Shown: positions 9,601-19,167, counted from the stretch's first letter. The stretch: DNA of 64,000 bases from Acidimicrobiaceae bacterium (GCA_009842325.1 VYFQ01000033.1:1-64000); one strand, 5' to 3'. The notes: generated by a model not told the origin, from the sequence alone. Numbers and translations are program-made.

Positions 9601-10093
9601 CGGCGACCTGTCGGTGCTGCCGTCGCTGCTGTTCTGGTACGGCCTCGACCCCCATGAAGAGGACACTGCTGTCGTGCTGGGCCGGGGCGTGCGGCTGCTG
9701 CTGGGACTCCGCTCGATCAGCGAGCCCAACGACGAGGGCATCCGCATCGTCGGCTTCCGGGTGAACGGCCAGCCCCGCGACATCGACACCCTCGACCGCA
9801 CCGTGGCCTCGGACCGTCCCGAGCACGCCCGAGCCGACCCGACCAAGCCGGGCCATGTGGCCGCTCCGTTCCGGGGCGCGGTCAATGTGTCGGTGGCGGT
9901 CGGCGACCAGGTCGCGGCGGGCGCCACGGTGGCGGTGATCGAGGCCATGAAGATGGAGTCGTCGATCTCGGCACCAGTGGCAGGCACGATCGAGTCCATC
10001 GCGGCCGCGCCGGGCGCCCTGCTCGAGCCCGGCGACCTGATCCTCGAGATCCGCCCCGCAGGCCGCGCCGCCAGCCCCGAAGCCGCCAGCTAG
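6683..10093 (+). CDS. pyc: Pyruvate carboxylase
   Basis: At 1136 residues this matches single-chain pyruvate carboxylase, which makes oxaloacetate from pyruvate and bicarbonate using ATP and biotin. Domains in order: biotin carboxylase (about 1-450, with VANRGEIAIRAFRAA, the Gly-rich SGGGGRGMR loop and the VEHTVTEE motif), carboxyltransferase (from about 525, with QVTDTTLRDAHQS and the FRVFDAFN and HTHDTGGG motifs), then the biotinyl domain with EAMKMES, the biotinylated Lys being residue 1090. Its TAG stop overlaps the stop of the convergent acetyltransferase gene within CTAG. Confidence 0.97.
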   Translation: MEKLLVANRGEIAIRAFRAATQLGIRTVAILPIEEERSGALHRIKADEAYVIGEPGRPVRAYLDHQAIVAKAVEVGADAVYPGYGFLSESPDLAETCAQAGVTFVGPSAAVLRLTGNKMRARQAAEDAGLPVLRQSPPVDDPAEAEAHAAGIGFPLFVKASSGGGGRGMRRVESPSGLVEAVEAAQREAGSAFGDSTVFLEEAMTGVRHIEAQVLADPAGNVVHLYERDCSVQRRFQKVVEMAPARDLDATVRDSLLADAVRFASSIGYANAGTVEFLVDGTGRYVFIEMNPRIQVEHTVTEEVTDVDLVESQLLVASGATLPELGLTQDAISLRGFAMQCRVTAEDPSNDFRPDTGRIVAYRPASGAGVRLDGCVYQGVEITPHFDSMIEKVTCRGKDFETVVRRMQRTLAEYRVRGVSTNQPYLQAILADDQFRDGPVTTSFIDDRPELTAASVGANRATRLLRYLADVTVHLPHGPAPTRVAPATKLPPSRTGQPPTGSRQRLLELGPEEFAAELRATRPVQVTDTTLRDAHQSILATRLRTIDLVAGAREMAHTMPELLSMECWGGATFDVALRFLHEDPWERLARIREAAPNICTQMLLRGRNTVGYSPYPDSVAGHFVAEAAKTGMDIFRVFDAFNSIDQMRPAIAAVLEAGAVAEGTICYSGNLSSPTEDLYTLDYYLRVAEELVDAGVHILCIKDMAGLLRAGAATTLVTALRERFDQPVHLHTHDTGGGQLATYMAAIDAGVDAVDGSAPPLSGMTSQPSIASVVAMTNDAERATGLSLDAIGDLEPYWEAVRRVYAPFEAGLQSPTGTVYRHEIPGGQLSNLRAQARALGLGHRFEEVERLYAACNELLGRPIKVTPSSKVVGDLALHLVASGVSPEQLLEDPASVDLPDSVIGFLHGELGTPPGGFPEPFRSRATEGRSWSPTYKDLTEADVEGLARDRRATLNRLLFPTPSASQAEKTDRYGDLSVLPSLLFWYGLDPHEEDTAVVLGRGVRLLLGLRSISEPNDEGIRIVGFRVNGQPRDIDTLDRTVASDRPEHARADPTKPGHVAAPFRGAVNVSVAVGDQVAAGATVAVIEAMKMESSISAPVAGTIESIAAAPGALLEPGDLILEIRPAGRAASPEAAS

Positions 10094-10704
10094 CCCGGAA
10101 GCTGGGCCCTCACCGGCGCGATCCACTCGGCGATCAGCTCGCGGCCCCGCACCCGCCACTCCTCCTCGGTGATGGCGAAGCGGTGATGGTCCTCCCACAC
10201 CCCGTTTATCTCGACATAGCGCTCGGCCAGCCCCTCGTACCGCAGCCCGAGCTTCTCGACCACCCGCAGGCTGGCCGAGTTACGGGGCACGATGGACACC
10301 TGCAGCCGGTGCAGCCGCAGCTCCTCGAAGGCGAAGCGGGCCGCCACCACCAGTGCCTCCGGGGTGTAGCCGTTGCCGCCGACGGCCTCGTCGATCCAGT
10401 AGCCGACGTAGCACGACTGAAACGGGCCCCGCTGGATGGACGACAGGTTCATCTCGCCCCGGAAGTACCCATCGACGAACACGCCGAACCCGTATCCGGT
10501 CCCCTGCTGGCGCTCCCGCCGGCGGGCCGCGCAGCGCTCGCTGAACGCCCTGGGGTCCTCGGCGGTGTCGGGCCGGCCCGGAATGGGCCGCGGCTCCCAC
10601 TGCTTGAGACGGGCGCGGTTGCGCCGGCGAACCTCCCGCCATGCGCCGAAGTCGTCACGCGTCAACGGCCGCAGCAGCACTCGCCGCCCCAGCAGAGTAC
10701 TCAC
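10090..10704 (-). CDS. GNAT acetyltransferase, RimJ/RimL-like
   Basis: The 204-residue protein opens with LLGRRVLLRPLTRDDFGAW, the usual start of the RimJ/RimL branch. It contains the acetyl-CoA-binding region YVGYWIDEAVGGNGYTPEAL and the helix motif NSASLRVVEKLGLRYEGL. It likely acetylates an N-terminal amino group, perhaps of a ribosomal protein, though the target is unknown. GTG 10704 is chosen because longer in-frame starts run back into ppx. It follows ppx by 23 bases on the same strand. Confidence 0.88.
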   Translation of the reverse strand: MSTLLGRRVLLRPLTRDDFGAWREVRRRNRARLKQWEPRPIPGRPDTAEDPRAFSERCAARRRERQQGTGYGFGVFVDGYFRGEMNLSSIQRGPFQSCYVGYWIDEAVGGNGYTPEALVVAARFAFEELRLHRLQVSIVPRNSASLRVVEKLGLRYEGLAERYVEINGVWEDHHRFAITEEEWRVRGRELIAEWIAPVRAQLPG

Positions 10705-10727
10705 GGCCGGGCACTCTAGCCGTGCTG

Positions 10728-11648
10728 TCAGGCCTCTAGAAGTCCGAGCGCCAGGCCGTCGAGCAGGTCCGACTCCGACACCAGACACTCGTCGAAGTCG
10801 AAGTACCGCATGATCCTCACCAGGATGCACACTCCGGCCACGATCACATCGGCACGGCCGGGGTGCAGCCCGGGGTTGTGGACCCGATCGGCGAGGGCCT
10901 CGGTGGCCAGCGTGCGGAAGACGTCTTCGGCGGCCTCCTTCGACAGCCTGAAGTGATGGACCCGATCCCGGTCGTAGGTCGCCAGGCCCAGCTCCACCGC
11001 CGCGACGGTCGTGATCGTCCCGGCCACGCCCACGAGCCGGCAGGGGCCGCCGAGGGCGGGAATGGCCCGCAACGCGTCGTCGAGGTGGAGCTCAGTGACC
11101 GACAGGCACGCCGCGAGCTCCTCGGGCTGTGGCGGGTCGTGATGGATGTACTTCTCGGTGAGCCGCACGCTGCCGATGTCGAGCGACAGCGCGTCGGAGC
11201 AGCGACCCTCGCCGTAGGACAGCTCCGTGGACCCGCCGCCGATGTCCACGACCAGATACGGACCCTCGGCCGGGTCCAGCTCGCTGATCGCTCCGCGGAA
11301 GGCCGTCTCGGCCTCCTCCCGTCCCGACAGAACTTCCGGCGCGGCACCCAGGATCGACTCCGCGGGCTGCAAGAAGTCCGCCCGGTTGGCCGCGTCGCGC
11401 GCCGCAGAGGTCGCGATGAACCTCACGGCCGTCGGGTCGTGATCGTCGATGGCCCGCCGGTACTCCCTCAGGCACTCCAGGGTGCGCTCGACGGCGGACG
11501 GATCCAAACGGCCGGTGGCGTCCACGCCCCGGCCCAGGCGGGTTATCTCCGAGCACCTGACTTGGTTGCTGAAGTTCCGGCCGTCGGTGATGAGCAGGCG
11601 GGTGGTGTTGGTGCCGCAGTCCACCACAGCTACCGGGCCCCGGGTCAC
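10728..11648 (-). CDS. ppx: Exopolyphosphatase / pppGpp phosphatase (Ppx/GppA)
   Basis: The 306-residue protein has the ASKHA-fold phosphate-binding motifs of Ppx/GppA: AVVDCGTNTTRLL near the N-terminus and LVVDIGGGSTEL in the middle. It hydrolyses polyphosphate or pppGpp terminal phosphates. The length corresponds to the short two-domain actinobacterial form without the C-terminal HD part. The GTG start at 11648 lies one base past the DUF501 stop and immediately after a run of ten G, which may serve as its ribosome-binding site. Confidence 0.93.
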   Translation of the reverse strand: MTRGPVAVVDCGTNTTRLLITDGRNFSNQVRCSEITRLGRGVDATGRLDPSAVERTLECLREYRRAIDDHDPTAVRFIATSAARDAANRADFLQPAESILGAAPEVLSGREEAETAFRGAISELDPAEGPYLVVDIGGGSTELSYGEGRCSDALSLDIGSVRLTEKYIHHDPPQPEELAACLSVTELHLDDALRAIPALGGPCRLVGVAGTITTVAAVELGLATYDRDRVHHFRLSKEAAEDVFRTLATEALADRVHNPGLHPGRADVIVAGVCILVRIMRYFDFDECLVSESDLLDGLALGLLEA

Positions 11649-11649
11649 T

Positions 11650-12174
11650 TCACCCCCCCCCCAGCCCGGTCGCAGCCGGACCGAGGCGCTCCGCTACCCA
11701 GCGCCCGACGGGATCGTCGCCGCCGGCCAGGTGCCAGGCGTAGTGGGCGTGGAGGCACTTGACGCCGCGGCGGGTGCCGCCCACACCGGCTGAGGGTCTG
11801 GGCCCCGCATGGCCTTCGGGGATGGCGTCGTCGCGCTCGGCGGCGTAACGGGCGTGGGCCGCGGCCAACTCGCCGGCGTCGACGGCGGCCTCCGCGGCTC
11901 GCACCCCGCCCTCGGACTCCAGACGCCCGACCAGGCGGCGCAGGCCCTCCTCGACGAGCCAGTAGCGGGTGGGCATTGGCCGGCCGTCGTGAAGAATGGG
12001 GGCATTGCGGATGACCGCTGGGTCGCCCGAGGCGTTGCGCACCACCACCTCGAAGTCGCCCGCGGGCTCGCGGCCCAGAAGCTGGGCAACCCGGGTGACA
12101 TCGTCCTGGCTGCAGCCCGGCACCGCGCCGGCGGACGCCGACATCCGAGCGGCGTGGGCGGGCCCGGCTGTCAC
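11650..12174 (-). CDS. DUF501 family protein
   Basis: The 174-residue product has the DUF501 core: DVTRVAQLLGREPAGDFEVVVR followed by the PAVIRNAPILHDGRPMPTRYWL block and the later RRGVKCLHAHYAWHLAGGDDPVG block with conserved Cys and His. The biochemical role of DUF501 is unknown. In actinobacteria it usually sits beside eno, ftsB and ppx. Here it remains next to ppx, while eno and ftsB lie 6 kb away behind the cox-type genes. GTG 12174 is used; ATG 12144 is also possible. The gene ends in a G10 tract just before TGA. Confidence 0.87.
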   Translation of the reverse strand: MTAGPAHAARMSASAGAVPGCSQDDVTRVAQLLGREPAGDFEVVVRNASGDPAVIRNAPILHDGRPMPTRYWLVEEGLRRLVGRLESEGGVRAAEAAVDAGELAAAHARYAAERDDAIPEGHAGPRPSAGVGGTRRGVKCLHAHYAWHLAGGDDPVGRWVAERLGPAATGLGGG

Positions 12175-12196
12175 GGCTGGCGAGCGGTCACCGTTG

Positions 12197-12865
12197 TCAG
12201 GAAGCGACAGCGATGATGACCACGATCACGATCAGGATGATCGCGAGGATCACCGGCAAGAGGCGCTTGAGCACCGGGGCCCCGGCCACGTCGAGCAGGT
12301 CCACGGCCTCGACCTCAGCGGCGGGCTCCGGGGCGGCAGCCGGAGCTTCGGCATCCAGGCCGGGATCATCCGCCTCGGCTTCCGCGTCCGGCACAGCCGG
12401 AGACGCGTCCGCGGCCACATCGGCGGCAACCAGTTCAGCGAGATTGTCGGCGAACTGCCCCATCAGCTTGCGGCTCACGTCGGCCAGCACGCCCCGGCCG
12501 AACTGCGCGACCTTGCCGGTGATGGTGAGGTCGGTGTGGACGCTCACCCTCGTGGACGCCTCGGTCACGGCCTCGAGCGCGACGGTGATCTCAGCCGACG
12601 CGTTCCCCGCGCCGCGGGTGTCGCGCCCGCTGGCCGACATCAGCAGCCGGTGGGCGGCGTCGTCGCGCTCGGTGAACGAGGCCTTGCCCTTGTACTGGGA
12701 GGTGATCGGCCCCACCTTGACCTTGACCAGCCCCTCGTGGACGTCGCCGTCGCTGCCGGTGAGCTGAGCCCCCGGCAGGCACGGCGCGATCCGCTCCACG
12801 TCGGTGATGACCTCCCACACGGCGTCGACCGGATGGGCCACCTCGAATGAGTCGTTCAGTTCCAT
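12197..12865 (-). CDS. coxG: CoxG-like SRPBCC protein with C-terminal membrane anchor
   Basis: The 222-residue protein begins MELNDSFEVAHPVDAVWEVI, the start of the START/SRPBCC domain of CO dehydrogenase subunit G (CoxG). It includes the CLPGAQLTG and VGPITSQYKGKASF motifs. An acidic Ala/Glu-rich linker follows, and a very hydrophobic last 22 residues fit a tail anchor. CoxG is thought to recruit CO dehydrogenase to the membrane. The ATG at 12865 has GGAGG ten bases upstream and overlaps the end of the preceding cytidylyltransferase gene. Confidence 0.88.
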   Translation of the reverse strand: MELNDSFEVAHPVDAVWEVITDVERIAPCLPGAQLTGSDGDVHEGLVKVKVGPITSQYKGKASFTERDDAAHRLLMSASGRDTRGAGNASAEITVALEAVTEASTRVSVHTDLTITGKVAQFGRGVLADVSRKLMGQFADNLAELVAADVAADASPAVPDAEAEADDPGLDAEAPAAAPEPAAEVEAVDLLDVAGAPVLKRLLPVILAIILIVIVVIIAVAS

Positions 12866-13461
12866 TTCTGCAGGTCCTCCAGAGTGTCGATGTCGTCGGG
12901 GTTCCCCTCGCAGGGTATCGCCCGCACCAACTCCGGTCTGCGGCGCATCAGTACCCGCCCGCCCTCGTCGCCGGTCAGGGGCAGGTGGCTCCATAGGGCC
13001 GCGCCAATCCGGACCGGGGGCCGGCGGGCGCCGTCGAAGTCGGCCACCGCGAGGTCACAGTCGGCGTTCCCCACCGCCGCCCAGGCCTCCGCGGGCACGC
13101 CGGGCTGGTCGCCGCACCCGAACACCACCGCCCGGTGGCCCCGCGAGCCCGCGTAGCTCACCGCCGCGGCAAGCGAGGTGGCCTGACCCTGTTCCCAGGC
13201 CTCGTTGTGCAGCACCGTCACATCTTCGGGCAGCACCTCCAGCAGGTCGACGGCCCCCATGACCACGATGGTCTCGTCGAGGTCGGCGGCCAGGGCCGAG
13301 TCCACCGCCCGGCGCACCAGCGGCACGCCGCCCACGTCGCACAGCAGTTTGTGACGCTCCCCCGCGAAGCGTTCGCCAGCCCCGGCGGCCAGCACCACGG
13401 CAGCCACCCCAAGTCGGCGGTCCTCGCTGTGCCCATCCTCGCCGTGCTCGTCGGTCACCAC
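12856..13461 (-). CDS. MocA-like molybdenum cofactor nucleotidyltransferase
   Basis: The product (about 201 residues) has the nucleotidyltransferase signature LAAGAGERFAGERHKLL, the VVMGA strand and the GCGDQPGV motif typical of MobA/MocA-type enzymes, which attach CMP to molybdopterin for molybdenum hydroxylases. It sits between coxG and xdhC, as such genes do in CO/xanthine dehydrogenase clusters. The start is uncertain: two adjacent GTG codons at 13461 and 13458 precede the domain, and a longer GTG start at 13533 exists. Confidence 0.82.
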   Translation of the reverse strand: MVTDEHGEDGHSEDRRLGVAAVVLAAGAGERFAGERHKLLCDVGGVPLVRRAVDSALAADLDETIVVMGAVDLLEVLPEDVTVLHNEAWEQGQATSLAAAVSYAGSRGHRAVVFGCGDQPGVPAEAWAAVGNADCDLAVADFDGARRPPVRIGAALWSHLPLTGDEGGRVLMRRRPELVRAIPCEGNPDDIDTLEDLQKWN

Positions 13462-13541
13462 GCCAGTCTGCCCGCCCGCGGTACCTCCAACACCAGGAGC
13501 GAGCGAGAACAGCCGAGTCCAGGCCAGTGACACCGCGCCGG

Positions 13542-13571
13542 TTGCGCGGCGTAGAACAATGGCGTTACACT
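13542..13571 (+). promoter_or_regulatory. Possible rightward promoter with no following gene
   Basis: TTGCGC (13542-13547) and TACACT (13566-13571) are separated by 18 bases and resemble -35 and -10 boxes. They point at the palindrome at 13586 rather than at any protein gene on that strand. This is a weak motif-only call. Confidence 0.3.
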
Positions 13572-13585
13572 AGATATCACGCAAG

Positions 13586-13641
13586 TGCCGGAGCGCCGCC
13601 CCTACCGGTCTCCAAGTTGCATGGGGGGCGGCACTCCGGCA
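13586..13641. repeat. Long intergenic inverted repeat (hairpin)
   Basis: Arms TGCCGGAGCGCCGCCCC (13586-13602) and GGGGCGGCACTCCGGCA (13625-13641) pair over 17 positions with one variable pair, around a 22-base loop. In a leftward transcript the variable pair becomes U-G, so the stem is complete in RNA made from xdhC toward mocA. It starts 62 bases past the xdhC stop and may end or attenuate that transcript. No T-run follows. Confidence 0.7.
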
Positions 13642-13703
13642 TTTCGCATCATTACATGTATTCTCATGTTTCACAACATGAGTCCGGGCCCGTGCCGGCC
13701 GGA

Positions 13704-14819
13704 TCAGTCGTGGATGGGGCCGGTGGTGGTTGAGAGGCCTTCGGCCTTGCGTCCCGTGCGCAGCGAGATGATCTCAGAGACGATGGAGACGGCGGTCTCC
13801 TCGGGGGTCGCCGCGCCGATGTCGAGCCCGATGGGCGACCGCAGCCGGGCCAGCTGCTCGTCCGTCACCCCGGCTTCGATCAGCCGGCGGGTGCGGTCGT
13901 CGTGGGTGCGGCGGCTGCCCATCACGCCGATGTAGCCGACGTCGGTGGTCAGCGCCGAGGTGATGGCGGGCACGTCGAACTTGGCGTCGTGGGTGAGCAC
14001 GCACACTGCGTCCCGGGGACCCAGGCCCGTCCCGACTTCGTTCAGCAGCCGATCGGGCCATGAGACGACCACCTCATCGGCCATAGGGAAACGCTTGTCG
14101 GTGGCGAACACAGAACGGGCGTCGCACACCGTGACCCGGTAGCCGAGCACCTTGGCCACCCTGGCCAGCGCCGCGGTGAAGTCGACCGCGCCGAAGATCA
14201 GCATCCGGGGCGGCGGGGCGAACGACTCCACGAACACCGCCACCTCCTGGCCGCGGATCTCGCCCTGCTCGGAGTACTCGCCCCGCTCGGAGTAGCGCCG
14301 CAGCCCGGACCGGCCCGCAACCAATTCGCCGCGGGCGTCGCGCTGCACGGCCCGGTCGAGGCCTGACGAGCCCAGCGAGCCGACCGTCCTGGCCCCCTCC
14401 GGACGCACCAGCATCTTGGCGCCCGTTCCGGGCCCCTCGACCACGGTGGCCAGCGCCGCGGGCGACTCTGCGGCGAGGTCTGCGCTGAGCTCGTCGAAGA
14501 CCGGCTCCCACTCCAACGGCTCCACGAACAGGTGGATGGTCCCGCCGCAGGTAAGCCCCACCGCGAAGGCCTCATCGTCGCTGTAGCCGAAGGTGACGAT
14601 GCGCCGGTCTCCGGTGGCGATCACCTCTAGGGACTCGGTGACCACCGCGCCCTCCACGCAGCCGCCCGACACCGATCCGACCACTTCGGCGTCGGCGGTC
14701 ACGGCCATGGCCGCCCCCGGAGCCCGCGGCCCGGAGCCTTCGAGGTCGACGACGCGGGCGACCGCGGCGCTCTCCCCGGCCGACCGCCAGCGGTCCAGGT
14801 CGGCGAGGATCTCCTTCAC
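13704..14819 (-). CDS. xdhC: XdhC/CoxF family maturation protein
   Basis: The 371-residue protein has the N-terminal XdhC_CoxI domain (VARVVDLEGSGPRAPGA, then GSVSGGCVEGAV) and a C-terminal Rossmann-type domain (PPPRMLIFGAVDFTAALARV, later YIGVMGSRRTHDDR). XdhC proteins bind molybdenum cofactor and help its sulfuration and insertion into xanthine or CO dehydrogenases. The GTG start at 14819 overlaps the coxE stop by four bases (GTGA), so the two are translationally coupled. Confidence 0.92.
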   Translation of the reverse strand: MKEILADLDRWRSAGESAAVARVVDLEGSGPRAPGAAMAVTADAEVVGSVSGGCVEGAVVTESLEVIATGDRRIVTFGYSDDEAFAVGLTCGGTIHLFVEPLEWEPVFDELSADLAAESPAALATVVEGPGTGAKMLVRPEGARTVGSLGSSGLDRAVQRDARGELVAGRSGLRRYSERGEYSEQGEIRGQEVAVFVESFAPPPRMLIFGAVDFTAALARVAKVLGYRVTVCDARSVFATDKRFPMADEVVVSWPDRLLNEVGTGLGPRDAVCVLTHDAKFDVPAITSALTTDVGYIGVMGSRRTHDDRTRRLIEAGVTDEQLARLRSPIGLDIGAATPEETAVSIVSEIISLRTGRKAEGLSTTTGPIHD

Positions 14820-16030
14820 TTCCCCACTCCGGGCTGTCCCGCTCCGGCCATCGCCGGAGCCGCGACACGGGCACCGTCCCGGGGCCGGGAGGCCCGACCC
14901 GTCTCGGTGAGCACGAGGTCGGCCAGCCGCTCCAGCGACTCCAGGTTGTGCCCCTCCACGAAGTCGTCGACGTACGGCAGGGCGGCCGCCATCCCCCGGG
15001 CCAGCGGGGCGTATCCGGGCGAAGCCTTGAGGGGATTGACCCACACCAGGCGGTTGGCGACCCTGCGCAGGCGCTGCATCTGCTCGGACATCTCGGCCGG
15101 GTCGCCCCGGTCCCAGCCATCGGAGAGGATCACCACCACCGCGCCGCGGGCCATCCCACGGCACCCCCATTCGTCGTTGAAGGCCCGCAGGCCCGATCCG
15201 AGGCGGGTCCCGCCGCTCCAGTCGGGCACTGCGGCCGACGCGGCCCGCATGGCCCGGTCCGGGTCACGCGAAGACAGCTCCCGGGTGAGCCGGGTGAGCC
15301 GGGTGCCGAGCGCGAAGGCCTCCACCCGGCTACGGCCCGCCACCGCGGCGTGGACCAGGCGCAGCAGAGCCCGGGCGTAGCGCTCCATCGACCCGGACAC
15401 GTCCAGCAGCAGCACCAGGCGCCGCGGCCTGCGACCGCTCATGCGACGGTGCATGCGCATGGGCTCTCCCCCCGAGCGCATGGCCGCCCGGACCGTGCGC
15501 CGCACGTCCAGACGGCCCCGGCACGACCGTGTCGTCTCCAGACGGCGGCTGGGCCGGGTCGGGCCATGGAACCTCAGTCGCTCCATCAGCCGGCGGGCCT
15601 CCTCCAGCTCATCGTCGGTGTAGTCGGCGAAGTCCTTAGTGGCGAGGGTCTCGGTGGCGCTGTAGCGAACGGTGATCACATCGGAGTCGCGGCCGGGCTC
15701 CTCCTCGTCGGTGGCGGCATCGCCAGCGTCGTCGACCTGCAGGACCACCGGCACGCTCAGCGCGGTGGTGGGCGAGACCGTGCCCAGGGGCTTGCCCAGC
15801 CAGTAGGCCCCGAAGACGGCGTCGTACACCCCGACATCCTCGAAACGGTGGACCAGCGCGCACCGGCCGGCCCAGTACAGCGACTCGCGGCTGGTGACGT
15901 CGCAAACCGACAGCGCCTCCGAGTAGAGAAGCGCGGAGGTGAGCGAGACCTCGAGACCGGCCCGGCGCAGCGCGCCGGCGAACCCGACGGCCACATCGAT
16001 CGGATCGGAGCCGGATTGTGGCCGGCTCAT
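14816..16030 (-). CDS. coxE: CoxE-like VWA domain protein
   Basis: The 404-residue protein matches the CoxE/VWA-CoxE pattern: a helical N-terminal region and then a von Willebrand A domain with the metal-site motif DVSGS at residues 210-214. CoxE works with the AAA ATPase CoxD during assembly of the Mo-Cu or Mo centre of CO dehydrogenase-type enzymes. Start and stop overlap coxD and xdhC by four bases each, marking an operon. Confidence 0.9.
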   Translation of the reverse strand: MSRPQSGSDPIDVAVGFAGALRRAGLEVSLTSALLYSEALSVCDVTSRESLYWAGRCALVHRFEDVGVYDAVFGAYWLGKPLGTVSPTTALSVPVVLQVDDAGDAATDEEEPGRDSDVITVRYSATETLATKDFADYTDDELEEARRLMERLRFHGPTRPSRRLETTRSCRGRLDVRRTVRAAMRSGGEPMRMHRRMSGRRPRRLVLLLDVSGSMERYARALLRLVHAAVAGRSRVEAFALGTRLTRLTRELSSRDPDRAMRAASAAVPDWSGGTRLGSGLRAFNDEWGCRGMARGAVVVILSDGWDRGDPAEMSEQMQRLRRVANRLVWVNPLKASPGYAPLARGMAAALPYVDDFVEGHNLESLERLADLVLTETGRASRPRDGARVAAPAMAGAGQPGVGK

Positions 16031-16956
16031 GCGCTGCGGGCGGCTGCGGCCTCGTTCACGATGGCAGCCAGGTCGTGCTCGATGACCCGGTCGCGGTCCT
16101 CGCGGTACTTCAGCAGGGCGCCCAGGGTGGCCGACGCGTTGGCCAGATCGAGCTTGGCCCCGCCGAGGAGGCTCAGGGCACGGGCCCAGTCGATGGTCTC
16201 AGCCACTCCAGGAGGCTTGTAGAGGCCGACGTCGCGGATGGCGGCCGCGGCGTGGGCCACCTCCTGCGCCAGAGTGTCGGCCACCTCCGGGGCCCGCAGC
16301 CGGATGATCTCCGCCTCACGCTGCGCACCCGGATGCGACACCCAGTGGTACAGGCAGCGCCGCTTGAGGGCGTCGTGCACGTCGCGGGTGCGGTTGGAGG
16401 TGATGACCACCACCGGCGGATCGACGGCCGCGAAGGTGCCCACCTCGGGGATGGTTATCGAGTAGTCCGACAGAACCTCGAGCAGGAAGGCCTCGAACTC
16501 GTCGTCGGAGCGATCGACCTCGTCGACGAGCAGCACTGGGGGCGGGCCGTCGCCGGCTTCGATCGCCTCGAGCAGCGGCCGGCGCACCAGGAAGCGCTCG
16601 CTGTAGAGCTCGTCGGCCAGGGTCGCCTCGTCGGCGCCCTGGGCCCGCCCGGTGGCCTCCATCGTCCGGAGGTGCATCAGCTGGCGGGCGTAGTCCCACT
16701 CGTAGACGGCCTGGGCGGCGTCGATGCCCTCGTAGCACTGCAGCCGGATGAGCCGCCCGCCGCCCCAGTCGGCGATCACCTTGGCCACCTCGGTCTTGCC
16801 CACGCCGGGCTCGCCCTCCAGAAGCAGCGGGCGGCACAGGCGCAGGGCCAGGTACACGGCGGTGGCCAGCGCCTCGTCGGGCAGGTAGGCGTTGTCGCGG
16901 AGTCCCTGCCATACGTCTTCCACGCACGACACAGAGCGCAGATCGGCGGCTGTCAT
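16027..16956 (-). CDS. coxD: CoxD-like MoxR-family AAA ATPase
   Basis: The 309-residue protein has a Walker A motif GEPGVGKTE (48-56), Walker B VLLVDEVDRSDDEFE, and sensor residues in VVITSNRTRDVHDALKRRC, as in the MoxR/CoxD group. CoxD acts as a chaperone ATPase in maturation of the molybdenum active site. ATG 16956 is chosen because the family begins close to this point; in-frame starts at 16986 and 17007 are possible. It appears to be the first gene of the coxD-coxE-xdhC unit. Confidence 0.9.
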   Translation of the reverse strand: MTAADLRSVSCVEDVWQGLRDNAYLPDEALATAVYLALRLCRPLLLEGEPGVGKTEVAKVIADWGGGRLIRLQCYEGIDAAQAVYEWDYARQLMHLRTMEATGRAQGADEATLADELYSERFLVRRPLLEAIEAGDGPPPVLLVDEVDRSDDEFEAFLLEVLSDYSITIPEVGTFAAVDPPVVVITSNRTRDVHDALKRRCLYHWVSHPGAQREAEIIRLRAPEVADTLAQEVAHAAAAIRDVGLYKPPGVAETIDWARALSLLGGAKLDLANASATLGALLKYREDRDRVIEHDLAAIVNEAAAARSA

Positions 16957-17028
16957 CGGGGATGAGCATATTCCCGTGGCCCCCATATCACGAAGTAGGG
17001 GACGCAAGGGTTGCCGCCCGGCGCGGCG

Positions 17029-17433
17029 CTATTCGGCGAAGTAGGGGGCCAGGGCTTCGGCCAGATCCGCCGGAGCCCGCACCGGCTTGCCGTCGTTGTC
17101 GGTGATGGCGGCCCGCAGCTCCTGGCGAGCCACCACCTCGCCGTCTCGCACCAGACGCTGGCGCCACGTCGACGAGGCCCTCCGCAGCTCCACGATCTCC
17201 GTCTCCACCGTCACCGTGTCGCCGGCGTGCACCGGACGGTCGAACGACGTGTGGATGCGGTTGACCACGAACCGGTATCCCCGGGCCGCGAAGGACGTCA
17301 AGTCCATGCCGACGTGCTCCAGGAGCTCGATCCGACCCGTCTCGAAGAACTGGATGTACGCGGAGTGGTTGAGATGCCCGTACGGGTCGAGCTCGTAGAA
17401 GCGGACCTTGACGTCGTAGCGATGCGCCGGCAT
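17029..17433 (-). CDS. Acyl-CoA thioesterase, hot-dog fold
   Basis: This 134-residue protein has the YbgC/4-hydroxybenzoyl-CoA thioesterase pattern: VRFYELDPYGHLNHSAYIQF contains the catalytic Asp and the conserved GHLNHS segment, followed by a long helix and the HAGDTVTVETEIVE strand. It probably hydrolyses acyl-CoA thioesters. It lies 12 bases downstream of ftsB and is likely the last gene of the eno-ftsB run. Confidence 0.87.
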   Translation of the reverse strand: MPAHRYDVKVRFYELDPYGHLNHSAYIQFFETGRIELLEHVGMDLTSFAARGYRFVVNRIHTSFDRPVHAGDTVTVETEIVELRRASSTWRQRLVRDGEVVARQELRAAITDNDGKPVRAPADLAEALAPYFAE

Positions 17434-17445
17434 GGACCCGTCAGG

Positions 17446-19109
<1,664 letters not shown>

Positions 19110-19167
19110 TCAACTTCGGGCGCCGCTCCGTCCAATCCCTCGGCGTCCGTCGGTGCGGACGGAAATC

